Origin: Paratrimastix pyriformis | Taxonomy: Eukaryota; Preaxostyla; Paratrimastigidae | Assembly (NCBI GenBank): GCA_027972325.1 | Contig: JAPMOS010000109.1 | Location: 62,501 to 125,000, forward strand | Direction: 5' to 3' | DNA length: 62,500 nt | Part shown: piece after piece, positions 44,239 through 56,004 of the stretch | How the letters are laid out: each line of letters begins with the position of its first letter | Numbering within the stretch: the stretch's first letter is position 1 | The notes under the pieces: model-generated | The model's input: only the letters and a program-made list of their open reading frames with translations | Databases searched by the model: none | Told to the model about the DNA's origin: nothing | Program-made: the position numbers and the translations under genes

Positions 44239-47200
44239 ATGGACACGACGACATCCCCCGCATCTCCCACCAGGTTAGAATCTGAGAATAATGTTTCTTG
44301 AAAATTCACTGGTTCCCCTTTCGCCTTCTCTTCTAGAAAATCACAACCCCGTTCTCCGGCTCCCGCGAAGAGTCTGTTCGGGAGGACTCTCTTCGCTTGC
44401 TAAGCCTTTTTATCGCTGTAGTGGGGTCGAGCCCCGGTTGGTACAAGGTGGAGTTCGGCAGCGTCAGTCCCCCGAAGCGGTTCGGACATACCGCCGTTTC
44501 TTCAGGCAATGTTGTTATTGTATTCGGTGGATATGGGGCCCAAAGTACCTGCTTTGGAGACATTTGGTATCTCGACACTGGTCTGTGTTCTTTCTCCGCT
44601 CTGCACCATTTTCATCCTTGTTCAGCTCACATGCGCTGGCACCGGGTGGAACCCACCGGTGAGTCTCCTTGCAAACGTATGGGGCACAGTGCTACCGTTA
44701 TTGGCGCTGATATGCTTGTTTTCGGGTCTGCTTTGACAAAGATTATTCGGCCGATTTCACTTTCATTTGGCTTATTAGTGGTGATAACGGGACCAACTGC
44801 CTGAACGATCTCTGGGCTTTTGATATTGGTTTGGGACTTTTCCTTTTTCTGGCACTCACCGACTGGCCTTTCCTCGATCACGCGCCATCGCAGAGAGCGA
44901 GCACTGGATGCAGATTAAGACCGAGGGCGAGATTCCTGGGCCCCGCTATGGGCACGCCTGTGTCAAATTCGGCAACAAATTCCTGATTTTCGGCGGTGCG
45001 GATCGCTTCGGCAAATCGTCTGTAGTCTCTGTCCGCGTAGTACCAACCCCAACTCTCGCAGGACTCGTGCCTGGTACAACGACGTGTGGATGTTCGACAC
45101 GATCACCTGCGAGTGGGCTCAGCTGGAGGTCTGTTCACTGTCTTCTTTCGTGTGCGTGAATGGGCGGGTCCAACCACTAGGGGCATTGCCACCATCCAGG
45201 GGCATAGCCACCAGTTAGCATTCATCCACTCATCACTCTCTTCCTGCTTTTTCAGACCACGGGTACGCGGCCCAGCCCCCGGTACGGGTGCACCTTCACC
45301 CTGGTCAACAACCGGCTCTTCCTGTTCGGCGGGTTCTTCGAGTCGGAGCGTCTCAACGACCTCTGGGAGCTCGACCCCGCCAGCCTCACCGTCCGTCCCC
45401 GCCGGCCGCCCCGCCCCGCCCTGCCTGCCTCGCTGGGGATGGTGGTGGTGGGCAAGCTCGTCCTCCTTTTTGAGATCCCCACCTCCCGGCCCGCCCACAC
45501 AAACCCCAACACACAATCCGACACAGAAAAACAACAACAACACCATCATCAGGATCCAGCCTTCCGCCCCCCGACTCACAAACGTGCCCCGCCAACCTCG
45601 TTCTAGTGGACCCACCACGCGACGGTGGGCCAGTGCCCGCCGCCCCGCACGGACCACACGGCCATCACGATGGCCCAGTCGCTGATCATCTTCGGGGGCA
45701 ACGGGTGCATCCCGCGCGAGGTGACCCCCAGCAGCCCCGCCGCCACCCCGCCGCCACCCCGGCCGCCGTCCCCATCTGCCTGGACGATATCTGGGAGTTC
45801 AACACCGGTCCGCCGGGCGTCATCACACACGCCCACATATCCGCCCCCTGTTCACCGACATTGTCTTTTCAACATTGTCCTTTTTCCTTCTGCTTCTGTA
45901 CAACACACACCCCGCCGGCATCAGCCACACTTCCTCTCCTTCGGATATTCTCCCGCCACCCCTTCCTTCCGGCTGGCGCAGCGCCTCATCAAACAACCCC
46001 CCCCTCCCCCCCCCCCCCCCCCATCTCCCCAGTTGCCATGCGGTGGAGCCGGTGGGAGCTTTCCCGGCTGGCCTCGAAGGCCCCCATCCCCGCCAACCTG
46101 CTTGCCCCCGCACCCCGCTGGGGTCACAGCGCCACCTTGGTCCGTGGGCCCCCCTCCAGCCTCAGCCTCAGCCTCAGCCTGGTGGGGGGCGGCCTGCGAG
46201 TGCTGTGGGGCAGCGCCATCCGCATCCGCCCCGCCTTTCCCGCTCCTTCCCGTTTCGCTCACGCGGCGCACTCCCCGCTGTTCCGCTCCTCCTCCTCCTC
46301 ATCATCGCCATCATCATCGCCATCGCCATCATCATCGCCATCGCCATCATCATCGCCATCATCATCGCCATCATCATCATCCTCACCTCCTCCTCCTCCC
46401 CAGCTCGAGCAAAACCGGATGGTGGTCCTGGGCGGCATCGGGGCCGACAACCAGACCTTCGCCGACCTGTGGGTCCTCTACGCGGGCGACACGGCCCTCC
46501 TGTCCAACATCACCCGCATCTCCGCCGCCAAGGACGAGGAGCTCCCTGTGATCGCAGGTCCGCCCGCCATCTGCGCGCGCACTGAATCATCTTTTTTGCG
46601 GCTCGTGTGTATGTGTCGGTTGTCTGACGGGAACCCCGCCCTTCTCGCCTGCCCGCCTCCACATGGTGGTGGGGATGAGCACGTAATAATTAATTGTTTT
46701 GCGGCTCATGTGTCAATATGTATCGGCTGCATGTGGGAACGGGAACTCTCACACCGCCCTTTCTCACCTGCTCCGCCCCGCCCCGCCCCGCCCCGCCCCA
46801 GCCGAGGAAGAGCCGACGACCAGCTCGATGCCCCCCGCGGCCGGCAGCGGGACCCCCAGCGCCACCCAGGCGGCCGCGGTGCACCCCGAGCACGAGCTGC
46901 TCAAGGGGACGGTCGAACGGCTGGGCGAGATGGTCCGCCAGAGCAGCGAGGAGGTCACCACCCTTGGCGAGGCCGTCCGCAAGGCCGAGGAGGGCGCCGC
47001 CAAGCAGCAGGAGGCCCTGCAGGTCCGTCCGGCTGCATGCCCGTTGCGCAAAACCCATCATCCAATCATCTTCCAGTCCTCCTCCACCTCCAATCATCAT
47101 CCTGCTTCAGCCTTTCCACATCGTCCCATGGTTCAAGCATCATTCTTCGCCGCCATCACCCACCACCCTCCACCATCATCCACCATTCATCCAATCATCC

Positions 47201-48149
47201 AACCATCATCAACCCACCCGCCCACCCCCCTCCCGGCAGGCCTCGGTTGAGCTTCTGCGGACCCGGGTGACGGTCGAGAAGGAGCTGCGCGTGCGGACGG
47301 AGGCCGCCGCCAAGCAGCGCTGGGAGAAGCAGGAGCAGGACGACAAAGCCGCCGCCGACCGGGTGGCCCAGATCGAGGCCGGCCTCCGCGAAGCCGGCGC
47401 CGCCCGCAAGGAGTCCGTGCCCGCCCGGTGCTTGTGCCTCCAATCATCATCATCCAATCATCATCATCCAATCATCATTATCCAATCATCATTATCCAAT
47501 CATCATTATCCAATCATCATTATCCAATCATCATTATTATCCAATCTCATTATCCAATCATCATCATCCAATCATCATCATCCACATCAACATCAGCGGC
47601 ATCAAATCGTCGTCATCCAATCATCATCATTCTGAATCGTCCAATCATCATCATCTCCAGTCATCAATCATCATCAGCATCATCAACGCAGCGCTCACCC
47701 TGTCGCGTTCACCAATCCTCCTCTCCTGCAGTCTTGAGGCAGCCCTGACGGAGCGTTCACCATCCTCCTCTCCTCCTCCCCTGCTGCGCTCCCTGCAGTC
47801 TTGAGGCAGCCCTGACGGAGCGGGCCGCGGAGAGCGCCCGCCAGCTGCGCGAGCAGATTGAGGCCACCCAGAAGGCCCTCGCCGATCGGGTCGACGAGCA
47901 GCGCGTCGCCACTGAGAAGACCTTCGCCGAGCGGTCCGTCCCCCCGGCACCCTGCCTGGTTGCAATGTTGTGCGTGCTTGTTCGAGGCGCGTCCACGCCC
48001 TGTGGCGGAGATGAGGTGGCTTGACGGCGTTGTTGGCTCTCGTTGTGGGTGTTGATGTTGGTTGTCGTTGATGTTGTCGCCGTTGCTGCTGCTGCTGTTG
48101 CCGTTGCCGTTGTTGGGGCTTATGCTTGTTGTTGCTGTTGCTGTCTTCG

Positions 48150-48182
<33 letters not shown>

Positions 48183-49325
48183 TCGTTGTCGTTGTCGCGG
48201 TGGGTGGCGTCTGGTTGTGTCCCCGTCAGCTGACCTCCCTCCTGTCCCCCCCCCCCCCCCCGCCCCGTCGCCTCCTCCCTCTCCCAGGGCGGAGGAGTCC
48301 GGCTCGTGCCGCGACCGCCGTGGGGAGCGCTTCGAGCGGATCGAGGCCCAGGTGACCCGGCAGGGCGCCGACCTGCATGCCGACCTGCAGACCCTCAGGG
48401 CCGCCCAGGAGAAGGCCGCCGCCGACTTGGAGCCGCGCCTGACCCAACTCAGCACCGGCCTCACGGCCGCCATGGAGAGCCCACGTGGCCCAGGTTCGTG
48501 TGTGTGTGTGTGCGCGCGTGCGAGAGGGCAGAGAGGCACGGGGGGGGGGGGGGGGTCGGCACCCGCATTCTCCAAACTCCCTCATTCATCGCTCCCCCCC
48601 CCCCCCCCCCCCTCCTCCTCCTCCTCCTCCTCCCTCCACAGGTCAACGGGGCCACCCAGACCCGGCTGACGGAGGCCGAGCAGGGCCTGCGCCAGTCGCT
48701 GGAGGCTGCCGAGAAGCGGGCCGAGGATGCCCGCGCCCAGCACAAGCAGGAGACCGGCGAGCAGGTGGGGGCCCTGGGCACCCGGCTCGACCAGCTCCGT
48801 GCCGACCACGAGGTCCGTCCTCCCCTCGGCGCGTGGGAGCCTGTCTCGTGGTGCCTGGGCGGGGCGTGCCTGGCCTTGCGATGGGGAGGGAACTTGATGT
48901 TGATGGGATGACAATTGGATGGTGGTGGTGGTGGTGGTGATGATGACGACTGGATGATGATTGGATGATGATGATGATGATGATGATGCCACATCCACGA
49001 CAGCCCATAGACTCACGCTGACTTTGCCTTGTCTGCCTTACCTACCTGCCTCCTCTCGGCAGACGGTCGGCCGCACGGCGGGCGAGCACACGGCCAAGCT
49101 GACGCAGCTCGAGGCCCAGGCCGAGACGGCCGCCAAGGACCTCGGTCCGTGCCCCCAGCCCACACACTCGCCCCCGCCGCATCTCATTGCCGCGCCCGAC
49201 AGAGACCCAAGCGTCCAATGAGCGTCATCATCCGGGCATCATCATCATCATCCGGGCCTCGGCATCACCCATTCGGGCATCGCATGGCATCACATGGCAT
49301 CATCATCTTCAGATGACATCATCCC

Positions 49326-49378
<53 letters not shown>

Positions 49379-50505
49379 GCATCCCTGATCCAATCGTCTC
49401 ATCCCGTTCTCTCCCCTCCGCGCCTCTCCCGGTGCCCTTCCAGAGGCCCTGCGGACCGGGGGCCAGACCCAGGCGGGACAGCTGGCCCAGCTCGAGTCCC
49501 TCGTTCAGACCCTCGTCACCCGGGCCGACGCCGCCGATGCCAAGGTTCGCCTCCTTCGACTCACACACTCACACCCCACACACATGCGTGCATGCACATG
49601 CACCCCACACACATGCGTGCATGCACATTTTCTAATGTCCTCCACCGGGGCTCCACTTCACCCACCGGGACGGGTCATCTTGCTGCTGTCTCTTCAAGCC
49701 CCCTGAATTTTTGAATTGTTTCCCGCGACCAAATGCCCTCCACAGGGGATTCACTTCACCCACGGGACGGCTGCGCGTGACAATCGATCTTGCTGTCTCT
49801 TCGAGCCCCCTCCCCTGATTTGTTGCGCGCCTTCTCCCTTTTGAAATACAATTTTGCCTCGTTTTGAAACATTCGGATCCCGACCTCATCCCGTCCCCCC
49901 AATCTCCCACCCCCCCTTCGCAGGGCACCGCCGCCGCCCAGAAGATGGACGAGCTCGAGAAGGCCCTGGCCGACCAACGCACTGAGGGCGCCGACACCAA
50001 GTCCAAGCTGGCCGCCACCCAGGTCTGCCCCTCCTGCCTCTCCCATCTCCCCCGATCTGCCGATCTGCCTGCCCCTTCCCCCGTCTGCCTGCCCCTCCCC
50101 CCGGCTGCCTGCCCCTTATCCCCCGATCTGCCTGCCCCTTATCCCTCGATCTGCCTGCCCTCCCCTAACCTCCCCGCTCGCGCCTGCCCTTCCCTCCATC
50201 TGCCTGCCTGCCCCTCGCCCGTCTCTCATGCCCTGTTTCCTCCCTCCCCGCCACGCGGCGCCTGCCCCGGACATGGCCCCGCGCAGGACCAGGTCTCGAC
50301 CCTGACCGGCCGGCTGGCGGAGGCCGAGCAGCGGCTGCAGCAGCAATCCACGGCCTCGGAGGATTACGAGCGCCGGCTGCGGCTCATCCAGAACCGGGCC
50401 GAGGAGCTCGACAAGATGCAGGAGATCCAGAAGAGGTCCGCTCGCCCGATGTTGATGATGACCATGTGGTTTGATGACTGGATGTTGTTGTTGTTGTTAT
50501 TGTTG

Positions 50506-50594
<89 letters not shown>

Positions 50595-53500
50595 GATGAT
50601 TGATGATTGATGAACCGGGCCGAGGAGCTCGACAAGATGCAGGCGACCGCCCGATGATGATGATGTTGGAATAATTGGATATTGATGATGATTGGATGAT
50701 CAGGATCATGACGACTGGATGACATGGCTGGGTCGGCAGGGGAGATGTTCCGTGGGGCGGGTGGTGGGAAAGCTTCGCCGCCGGAGACCCGCCGAATGTT
50801 CCCTGGGCGGGTGGCGGGGGAGGCCGCTGGTGGCTGAGAATCTGCCCCACTCACCACCCGCTCCCCGTGTGGGTCGGGGCTCCCCCCCTGGGCGCAGCGC
50901 CATCGACCGGGCCGTGCTGGACGGGCAGCACCTGGAGCAGCTGGTGACGGACACCATCGCGGCCATGAAGAAGACCGAGCAGTACTGGAAGGAGGTCCGC
51001 CGCTCGGCGCCGCCACAGACGCACGCACGCACTCACGTCCCGCTCAATCAGGACATGGAGCGCATTCGGGGGGTCACCCGCGCGCACGCACACACGCCCG
51101 GCTCATCATTCGATCCCTTTTGTCGCATCCCATCCTCGCTCGCACATCCCGCCATCATTCGATCCCCTTTTTTTCGCATCCCCGCACGCAGGACAGGGAG
51201 CGCATCCCATTCCACCAACCACTCTCCTGCCCTCATCACTGTCTCCCTTTCCCTTTTTTGTCTTGTTTATTCATCCCCGCAGGACATGGAGCGCATCCGT
51301 GGCACCCTGGCCGAGCACGCGGCCCGGCTGACCGCCGACGACACGGCCCGCAAGCAGGAGGTGCTGGGCATCGTCAACCACCGCCTCGAGGGCGTCGAGA
51401 CGGACCTCAAGTCCCTCACCGACCAGACCATGCACGCATGCGAGGTCCCTAGGGCTCCCCCGCCTGCGCCCGCCCCTCCCCACTCGACCCACGCGCACCG
51501 CCACACAACCCCAAGCTCGCACGTGAGACCACGAAGCCCCTGGACCCACCGTCATCTGGCCCCCTCGAACTCACACACTCACAGGGTCAAGACTCATTCG
51601 CCCCCCAACCAGCCATCACCACCCGCACCTACGCACACCTGTCATCCTGCCCTCGCACGGACAGGGCATCCTGAAGACCCAGCACTCGCAATCCTCAAGA
51701 CCCAGCACTCACAGCTGAAGACACAGCACTCACATCCGCATCCCACGCACCACCCGCACTCCACATTGGCACCACGGACAGGGCATTCTGAAGACCCAGC
51801 AGGACGAGATCACCTCGATGACGGAGCAGTCCAAGCGCCGGGTGGACACGGCCCTCTCCGAGGCCGAGTCTCGCGTCCGGGCCATTGAGGACCTCGTCCG
51901 GGTGCACGCGGACAAGCTCAACGAGGAGACCGCAAAGTACCGCGGGGCCCACATCGAGGCCATGCACGCCATCGAGGCGCGGCTCAACTGGACCCAGGAG
52001 GAGGTCCGACCATGCCCCCATACCCCCATGCCCCCCGGAAAGCCAAGTTTCCCCGAGCGTTTGACTGGGAAGGGACGGCTCTCGTCCCTTGGACGATCAT
52101 TGTCATCCAATATCGGCATCATCAGCATCATCATCCTCGTCATCGTGTCATGCATGCCCTCTTGTTTTCCCGTGACTTCTTTCCTCTGTATGGCACGCAC
52201 ACCCGTCTCCTCGCCTGCATTGGTCTCTGGCCCATCATCATCCATCATCTCGGTCGCTCACCGGCCGCACCCTCCCCTCCCTCTCCCCCCGCTGCTGCCA
52301 GGTGCGGACCTTCGAGCGGACGGTGCGCGAGGAGATCAACCTCGTCTCGCGGGCTCGCAGCGAGGAGACCGTCAAGGTCAGTGTACCCCCCCCCCCCCCC
52401 CCCCCCCCATCCGTCGACTCCCCCTCGCCACTCGCGGTTGCCTCGCCACCACCGGCATCCAGCATCATCCAATCATCATCCAATCATCATCAGCAGCATT
52501 CATCATCATCATCAGCAGCAGCATTCATCATCAGCAGCAGCATTCAGCATTCAGCATCAGCATCAGCATCAGCATCAGCATCAGCATCAGCATCAGCATC
52601 AGCATCAGCATCATCAGCAGCAGCCATCAGCATCATCAGCAGCAGCCATCAGCAGCATCAGCATCATCATTCATCAGCAGCATCAGCATTCATCAGCATT
52701 CAGCATCATCCAGCATCATCCAGCATTCCAGCATCATCATCATCCCCACGATCACCACCCAATCACCACAGGCGAAGGCCTCGATGGAGGCCAAGTTGGA
52801 GGCGCTCGACTACCGCGTGACGACCGACATGCGCCAGCTGCTGGAGGCCATCCGGCTCGACGCCGAGTCCCGCATGCGCAGCGAGGAGAAGGCCAAGATG
52901 GAAATGTACGAGGAGCGCATCATGCAGGTCCGCGCCGCGATGGATCATGTTGTTGTTGTTGATGGTCATGTTGATGATGATGGTGATCATGTTGATGATG
53001 ATCATGTTGTGTTGATATGATGATCATGTTGGTGATGATCATGCTGATCATGTTGATGTTGATGGTGATCATGTTGATGAGATGGAGATGCAGGTCCGCC
53101 CAACGGGGGGGGGCTGTCGGGATGGTGGGATGAGGGCGGTGGGATAGGGGACGACGTTCTGTGTGCTCACGGGAGGGCCAGTACAAAAGACCTCACTCAC
53201 ACCCTGCCCACCTCCCTTTGACAGACTCTGGCCCAGGCGCAGACCCTGCAGACACACATCTCCAAGCTGCGCGACGCCCCCGGGGTCTCCTCGCCCCTGC
53301 TGAGGTCCGTCTGCCCCCCCACCTCCCTCCCTCCCTCCCTCCCTCTGAATTTCCCATCCATCCGTACCTCCAGCGACCCAGCAGTCCATCCCTCTCCGAT
53401 TCCCCCGCCCTTCCCACCCTCCCTTCATCTGATCCGTCCCTTCCCCTCCATCCATCCTTCCCTTTGACCCCTTTGGAGCGCCGACTACCCGCCCACAACC

Positions 53501-54104
53501 CAAACAAAATAGGCCCCGGCCCTCTCTTCCTGCTCGTATTCATCCTCCCATGTCCTTTCCCCCTGCCCCCACAGCTCGCCCACCACCCTCAACCGGCTGC
53601 CTGCCGGCCCCGCCACCAGCGGCCTGACGGAGCTGCCCGAAGTGCCCGCCGAGCCATCGAGCCCCCTGGCGCACCCTCAGCATAACCCCATCCCACCGGC
53701 GGCCTTCGCCGAGGCCGGCCCGGCCCCGGCCCAGTCCCCGCCGCTGCCGACGCGGCCACCAGCCCGGCCGCCGCCGCCGCCCCGGCCCCCGTCGAGACGG
53801 CCCCGGCCCCTGTGGTCTGCGATCCCCCCCCCCCCCCCGGTGGGGTGGCTGAGGGTGTGAATGGAAAATCACCGCTCTAATCGCCCCCACTTTCCGCCGT
53901 GTTCACGCCGAGCAGCCGTCCGCCGCTGCCCCGGAGTCTGCCCCTGCCCCCGCCGCCACGGAGGCCACTCCTGCCCCCGCTGCGCCTGAGGCCGCCGCTG
54001 CCCCCGCTCCTGAGGTCCCCGCCACCCCGGCCCCGGCCCCCAGCGAAGCCCCGGCCGCCACCCCCGCAGCCCCCGAGACCCCCGCCCCTGCCGCCTCCTC
54101 ATAA
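44239..54104 (+). CDS. Kelch-repeat plus long coiled-coil protein, 28 exons
   Basis: Exon 1 begins MDTTTSPASPTR at 44239. Exons 3-11 (44422-44580, 44626-44725, 44779-44828, 44894-45017, 45062-45128, 45256-45390, 45607-45807, 46033-46139, 46404-46557) code six to seven kelch blades: GHTAVSSGNVVIVFGGYG, GHSATVIGADMLVFGG, NDLWAFDI, YGHACVKFGNKFLIFGGA, NDVWMFDT, TLVNNRLFLFGGF, DHTAITMAQSLIIFGGNG and MVVLGGIG. Exons 12-26 (46802-53304) are heptad-rich (LLKGTVERLGEMVRQSSEEV, LAEAEQRLQQQS, AKASMEAKLEALDYRV). Exons 27-28 (53575-53814, 53916-54104) are an Ala/Pro tail ending in TAA, total about 1,240 residues. The layout is like yeast and fungal Tea1/Kel1 cell-end markers and other kelch/coil scaffold proteins, but orthology is not shown. 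Two joins are uneasy: exon 9 changes frame inside a C-rich stretch, and exon 15 has one base too many at its end. Confidence 0.88.
50510..50600. repeat. TGA microsatellite in a kelch-gene intron
   Basis: About 28 gat triplets, followed by a partial copy of the preceding exon end at 50612-50643. Confidence 0.9.
52455..52760. repeat. CATCAGCA / ATCATCC microsatellite in a kelch-gene intron
   Basis: Mixed catcag, agcagc and atcatcc units fill the intron between exons 24 and 25. A C run at about 52386-52410 lies close to the start of the same intron. Confidence 0.85.
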
Positions 54105-54412
54105 GCGCGAGTCCATGCGCCCTGTCGGGGGTGCCCCTGATCGGGTTCTCTATGTTCGGGCCATGTGCGTGTCTTTTTGTGTCGCGCGCCGTCTTCTCTC
54201 TTCTGCGCCGCGTCTTTCCTTTCCTCTCTCCGTTTCTCAGTGCGACTTTCATTTTGTCTGTGTGGCCGGCCCGTGTGTGGCCGCGTCCGTGTTCGTTGTC
54301 GGAGGGCGGGGGCGGGGTGTTTCTGGCTTTCCGATGCGCCTTTCTGTACACTTTTCCTTTCCGCCGTCGGGACCGCCGAAGATGGCCGCCGCGAAGCGAG
54401 AACGATGGGTGG

Positions 54413-54560
54413 GAGCGGGGAGCGGGGAGCGGGGAGCGGGGAGCGGGGAGCGGGGAGCGGGGAGCGGGGAGCGGGGAGCGGGGAGCGGGGAGCGGGGAGC
54501 GGGGAGCGGGGAGCGGGGAGCGGGGAGCGGGGAGCGGGGAGCGGGGAGCGGGGAGCGGGG
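54413..54560. repeat. 7-bp tandem array (agcgggg)
   Basis: About 21 perfect copies of agcgggg in the region downstream of the kelch gene. Confidence 0.95.
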
Positions 54561-54648
54561 TAACACCCCGACCTGCTTGATGCAGAGCGCCCGGCTGTCG
54601 TTTTCTTCTGCTTGCATGGGAGCGGCGGTATCACCGGCCTCATGGCTA

Positions 54649-55073
54649 GGGTGACTGACTGGATGGACATCGCAGGTGGCGAGTCCGTCACCAGTCTCGA
54701 TTCTGGGGTGGGGGAACTCTGTTTTTGCGTGACTGACTGGACGGACATGGCTGGCAGGTTGCGTCCGACACTTGGGGTCATGACTTCACCTCCTGCTCCG
54801 ATGCGTGTGGTGACTGACTGGACGGACATCGATCGCAGGTTGCGAGTCCGCCCCTCGCCTCCGGAGTGTCCACCGGGGGCGGCGGCGGCACGGCATGGAA
54901 ACCAGATGCGGCCGGAGGCGCCTCGCCCGGGGCTGCCGAATCAGGGTCCGTGCCCCACGGGGAGCGCGAGATGGCGATGGCGAGCCACCGAGAGGATCAC
55001 CCGCGCCGTGACCAAGGTGGCCCCGCAAGACACCACTCTCCTCGAGTCACGGGTGAGGGTGGCCGCCGGCTGA
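54649..55073 (+). other. Three exon-edge-like repeats and a possible orphan exon
   Basis: A unit with gtgactgactgga(c/t)ggacat, 6-15 bases of spacer, and then an acceptor-like cag followed by gttgcgagtccg or a variant occurs at 54649-54690, 54729-54765 and 54809-54850. After the last copy an open frame (SPPLASGVSTGGGGGTAW, GEREMAMASHREDHPRRD) runs to about 55073. By analogy with the echo repeats in neighbouring genes the last copy may be a true acceptor, making 54839 to about 55073 an exon, perhaps an alternative 3' exon of the kelch gene. No product is recognised. Confidence 0.35.
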
Positions 55074-55412
55074 GGCCTTTTTGTGGGGTGGGTGTGGGTG
55101 TGGGGTTTTGGGCATCCAATTTCTTCCTTTTCCGAATGCGTTTGATCAAACATGAGGTCCCACCCGTGTCAAAAAAAAAAAAAGTGGAAGGATTTGGAAG
55201 GGAAGGATAGTGCGGCCTCTCGTCTAGTTAGTTGACCTCGATGAGACTAACTGGCCTTCCTGGCAGAACAGGGAAAAACGTGCCCGGGGACGATGGGGCG
55301 ATTGCCGGAGAAGAACGATGAAAGGGGCGGAAAGAAAGAAAAGAAAGAAAAGAACGCTGATTGGCTGATTGTCCCCGGCCGGTTTTCCTCTCTCTGGATT
55401 CTCGCCTCCTGG

Positions 55413-56004
55413 ATGAAGCGTGCGCGTGACCGTTCCTCGTCTTCTGTGCCGTCAGAGCGCACTAAGAGACCTACGAGCACATTTGCCGATTTGCGTGCAC
55501 GTTGCGAGATGGCATTGGCTAATCAGTCGAAACCAGAATGGAGTCGCGAAGAGCTCGCAATTATCGCGGGATCATTACCCATCACCAACCCTCAGGGCTG
55601 GAATGCCGCGGATGCCGTCAAACGTATCAAATTGATCCAGGATGGCTCATATGAAGTATTTACCGATCACGATGTGACACCCCTTGGCATTTTTATCAAT
55701 TACACCATGGACGCCTATCTGCGCAATTTTGTCCCAGTCTCCGGGTACCACGCCCCCGATCAGGACGAGGTCTTCTTTTTCAAATTTCCCGTTTTCCCTC
55801 ATCTTTTTTTAGCTAAACCGAATTATGGAGGTTATTCGGCGTGTACCCCCGAGTCACACCAAATGGAAAGAGAAGCACATTCAAATGCTTGTGAGCGTGT
55901 TTCGAGGGGTTTCAGGACTTCCAGGAAACGGCCTTACCTGTGCGTTTATGGAGGAATGGGTTGCCTTCCTAAATGAAAGGCCTGACATTGAGCTTACGAT
56001 TTAG
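55413..56004 (+). CDS. Two-exon hypothetical protein
   Basis: Exon 1 from ATG 55413 (an earlier in-frame ATG is at 55293) reads MKRARDRSSSSVPSERTKRP, TFADLRARCEMALANQSKPE, WSREELAIIAGSLPITNPQG, DAVKRIKLIQDGSYEVF, PLGIFINYTMDAYLRNFVPV and DQDE. A 44-nt intron (GTCTTC...TTTTTTTAG) leads to LNRIMEVIRRVPPSHTKWKE, IQMLVSVFRGVSGLPGNGLT and FMEEWVAFLNERPDIELTI, stop at 56004. The spliced protein is about 180 residues, mostly helical, with a basic Ser-rich N-terminus that could be a nuclear signal. Lower GC and ordinary composition support it as a real gene. I do not recognise the family. Confidence 0.6.

Noticed and set aside
51006-51120. A genuine extra exon starting with DMERIRG at about 51051
   Set aside because: It repeats the first codons of the true exon at 51283, then runs into CA/CG repeats with a different frame; treated as an echo copy.
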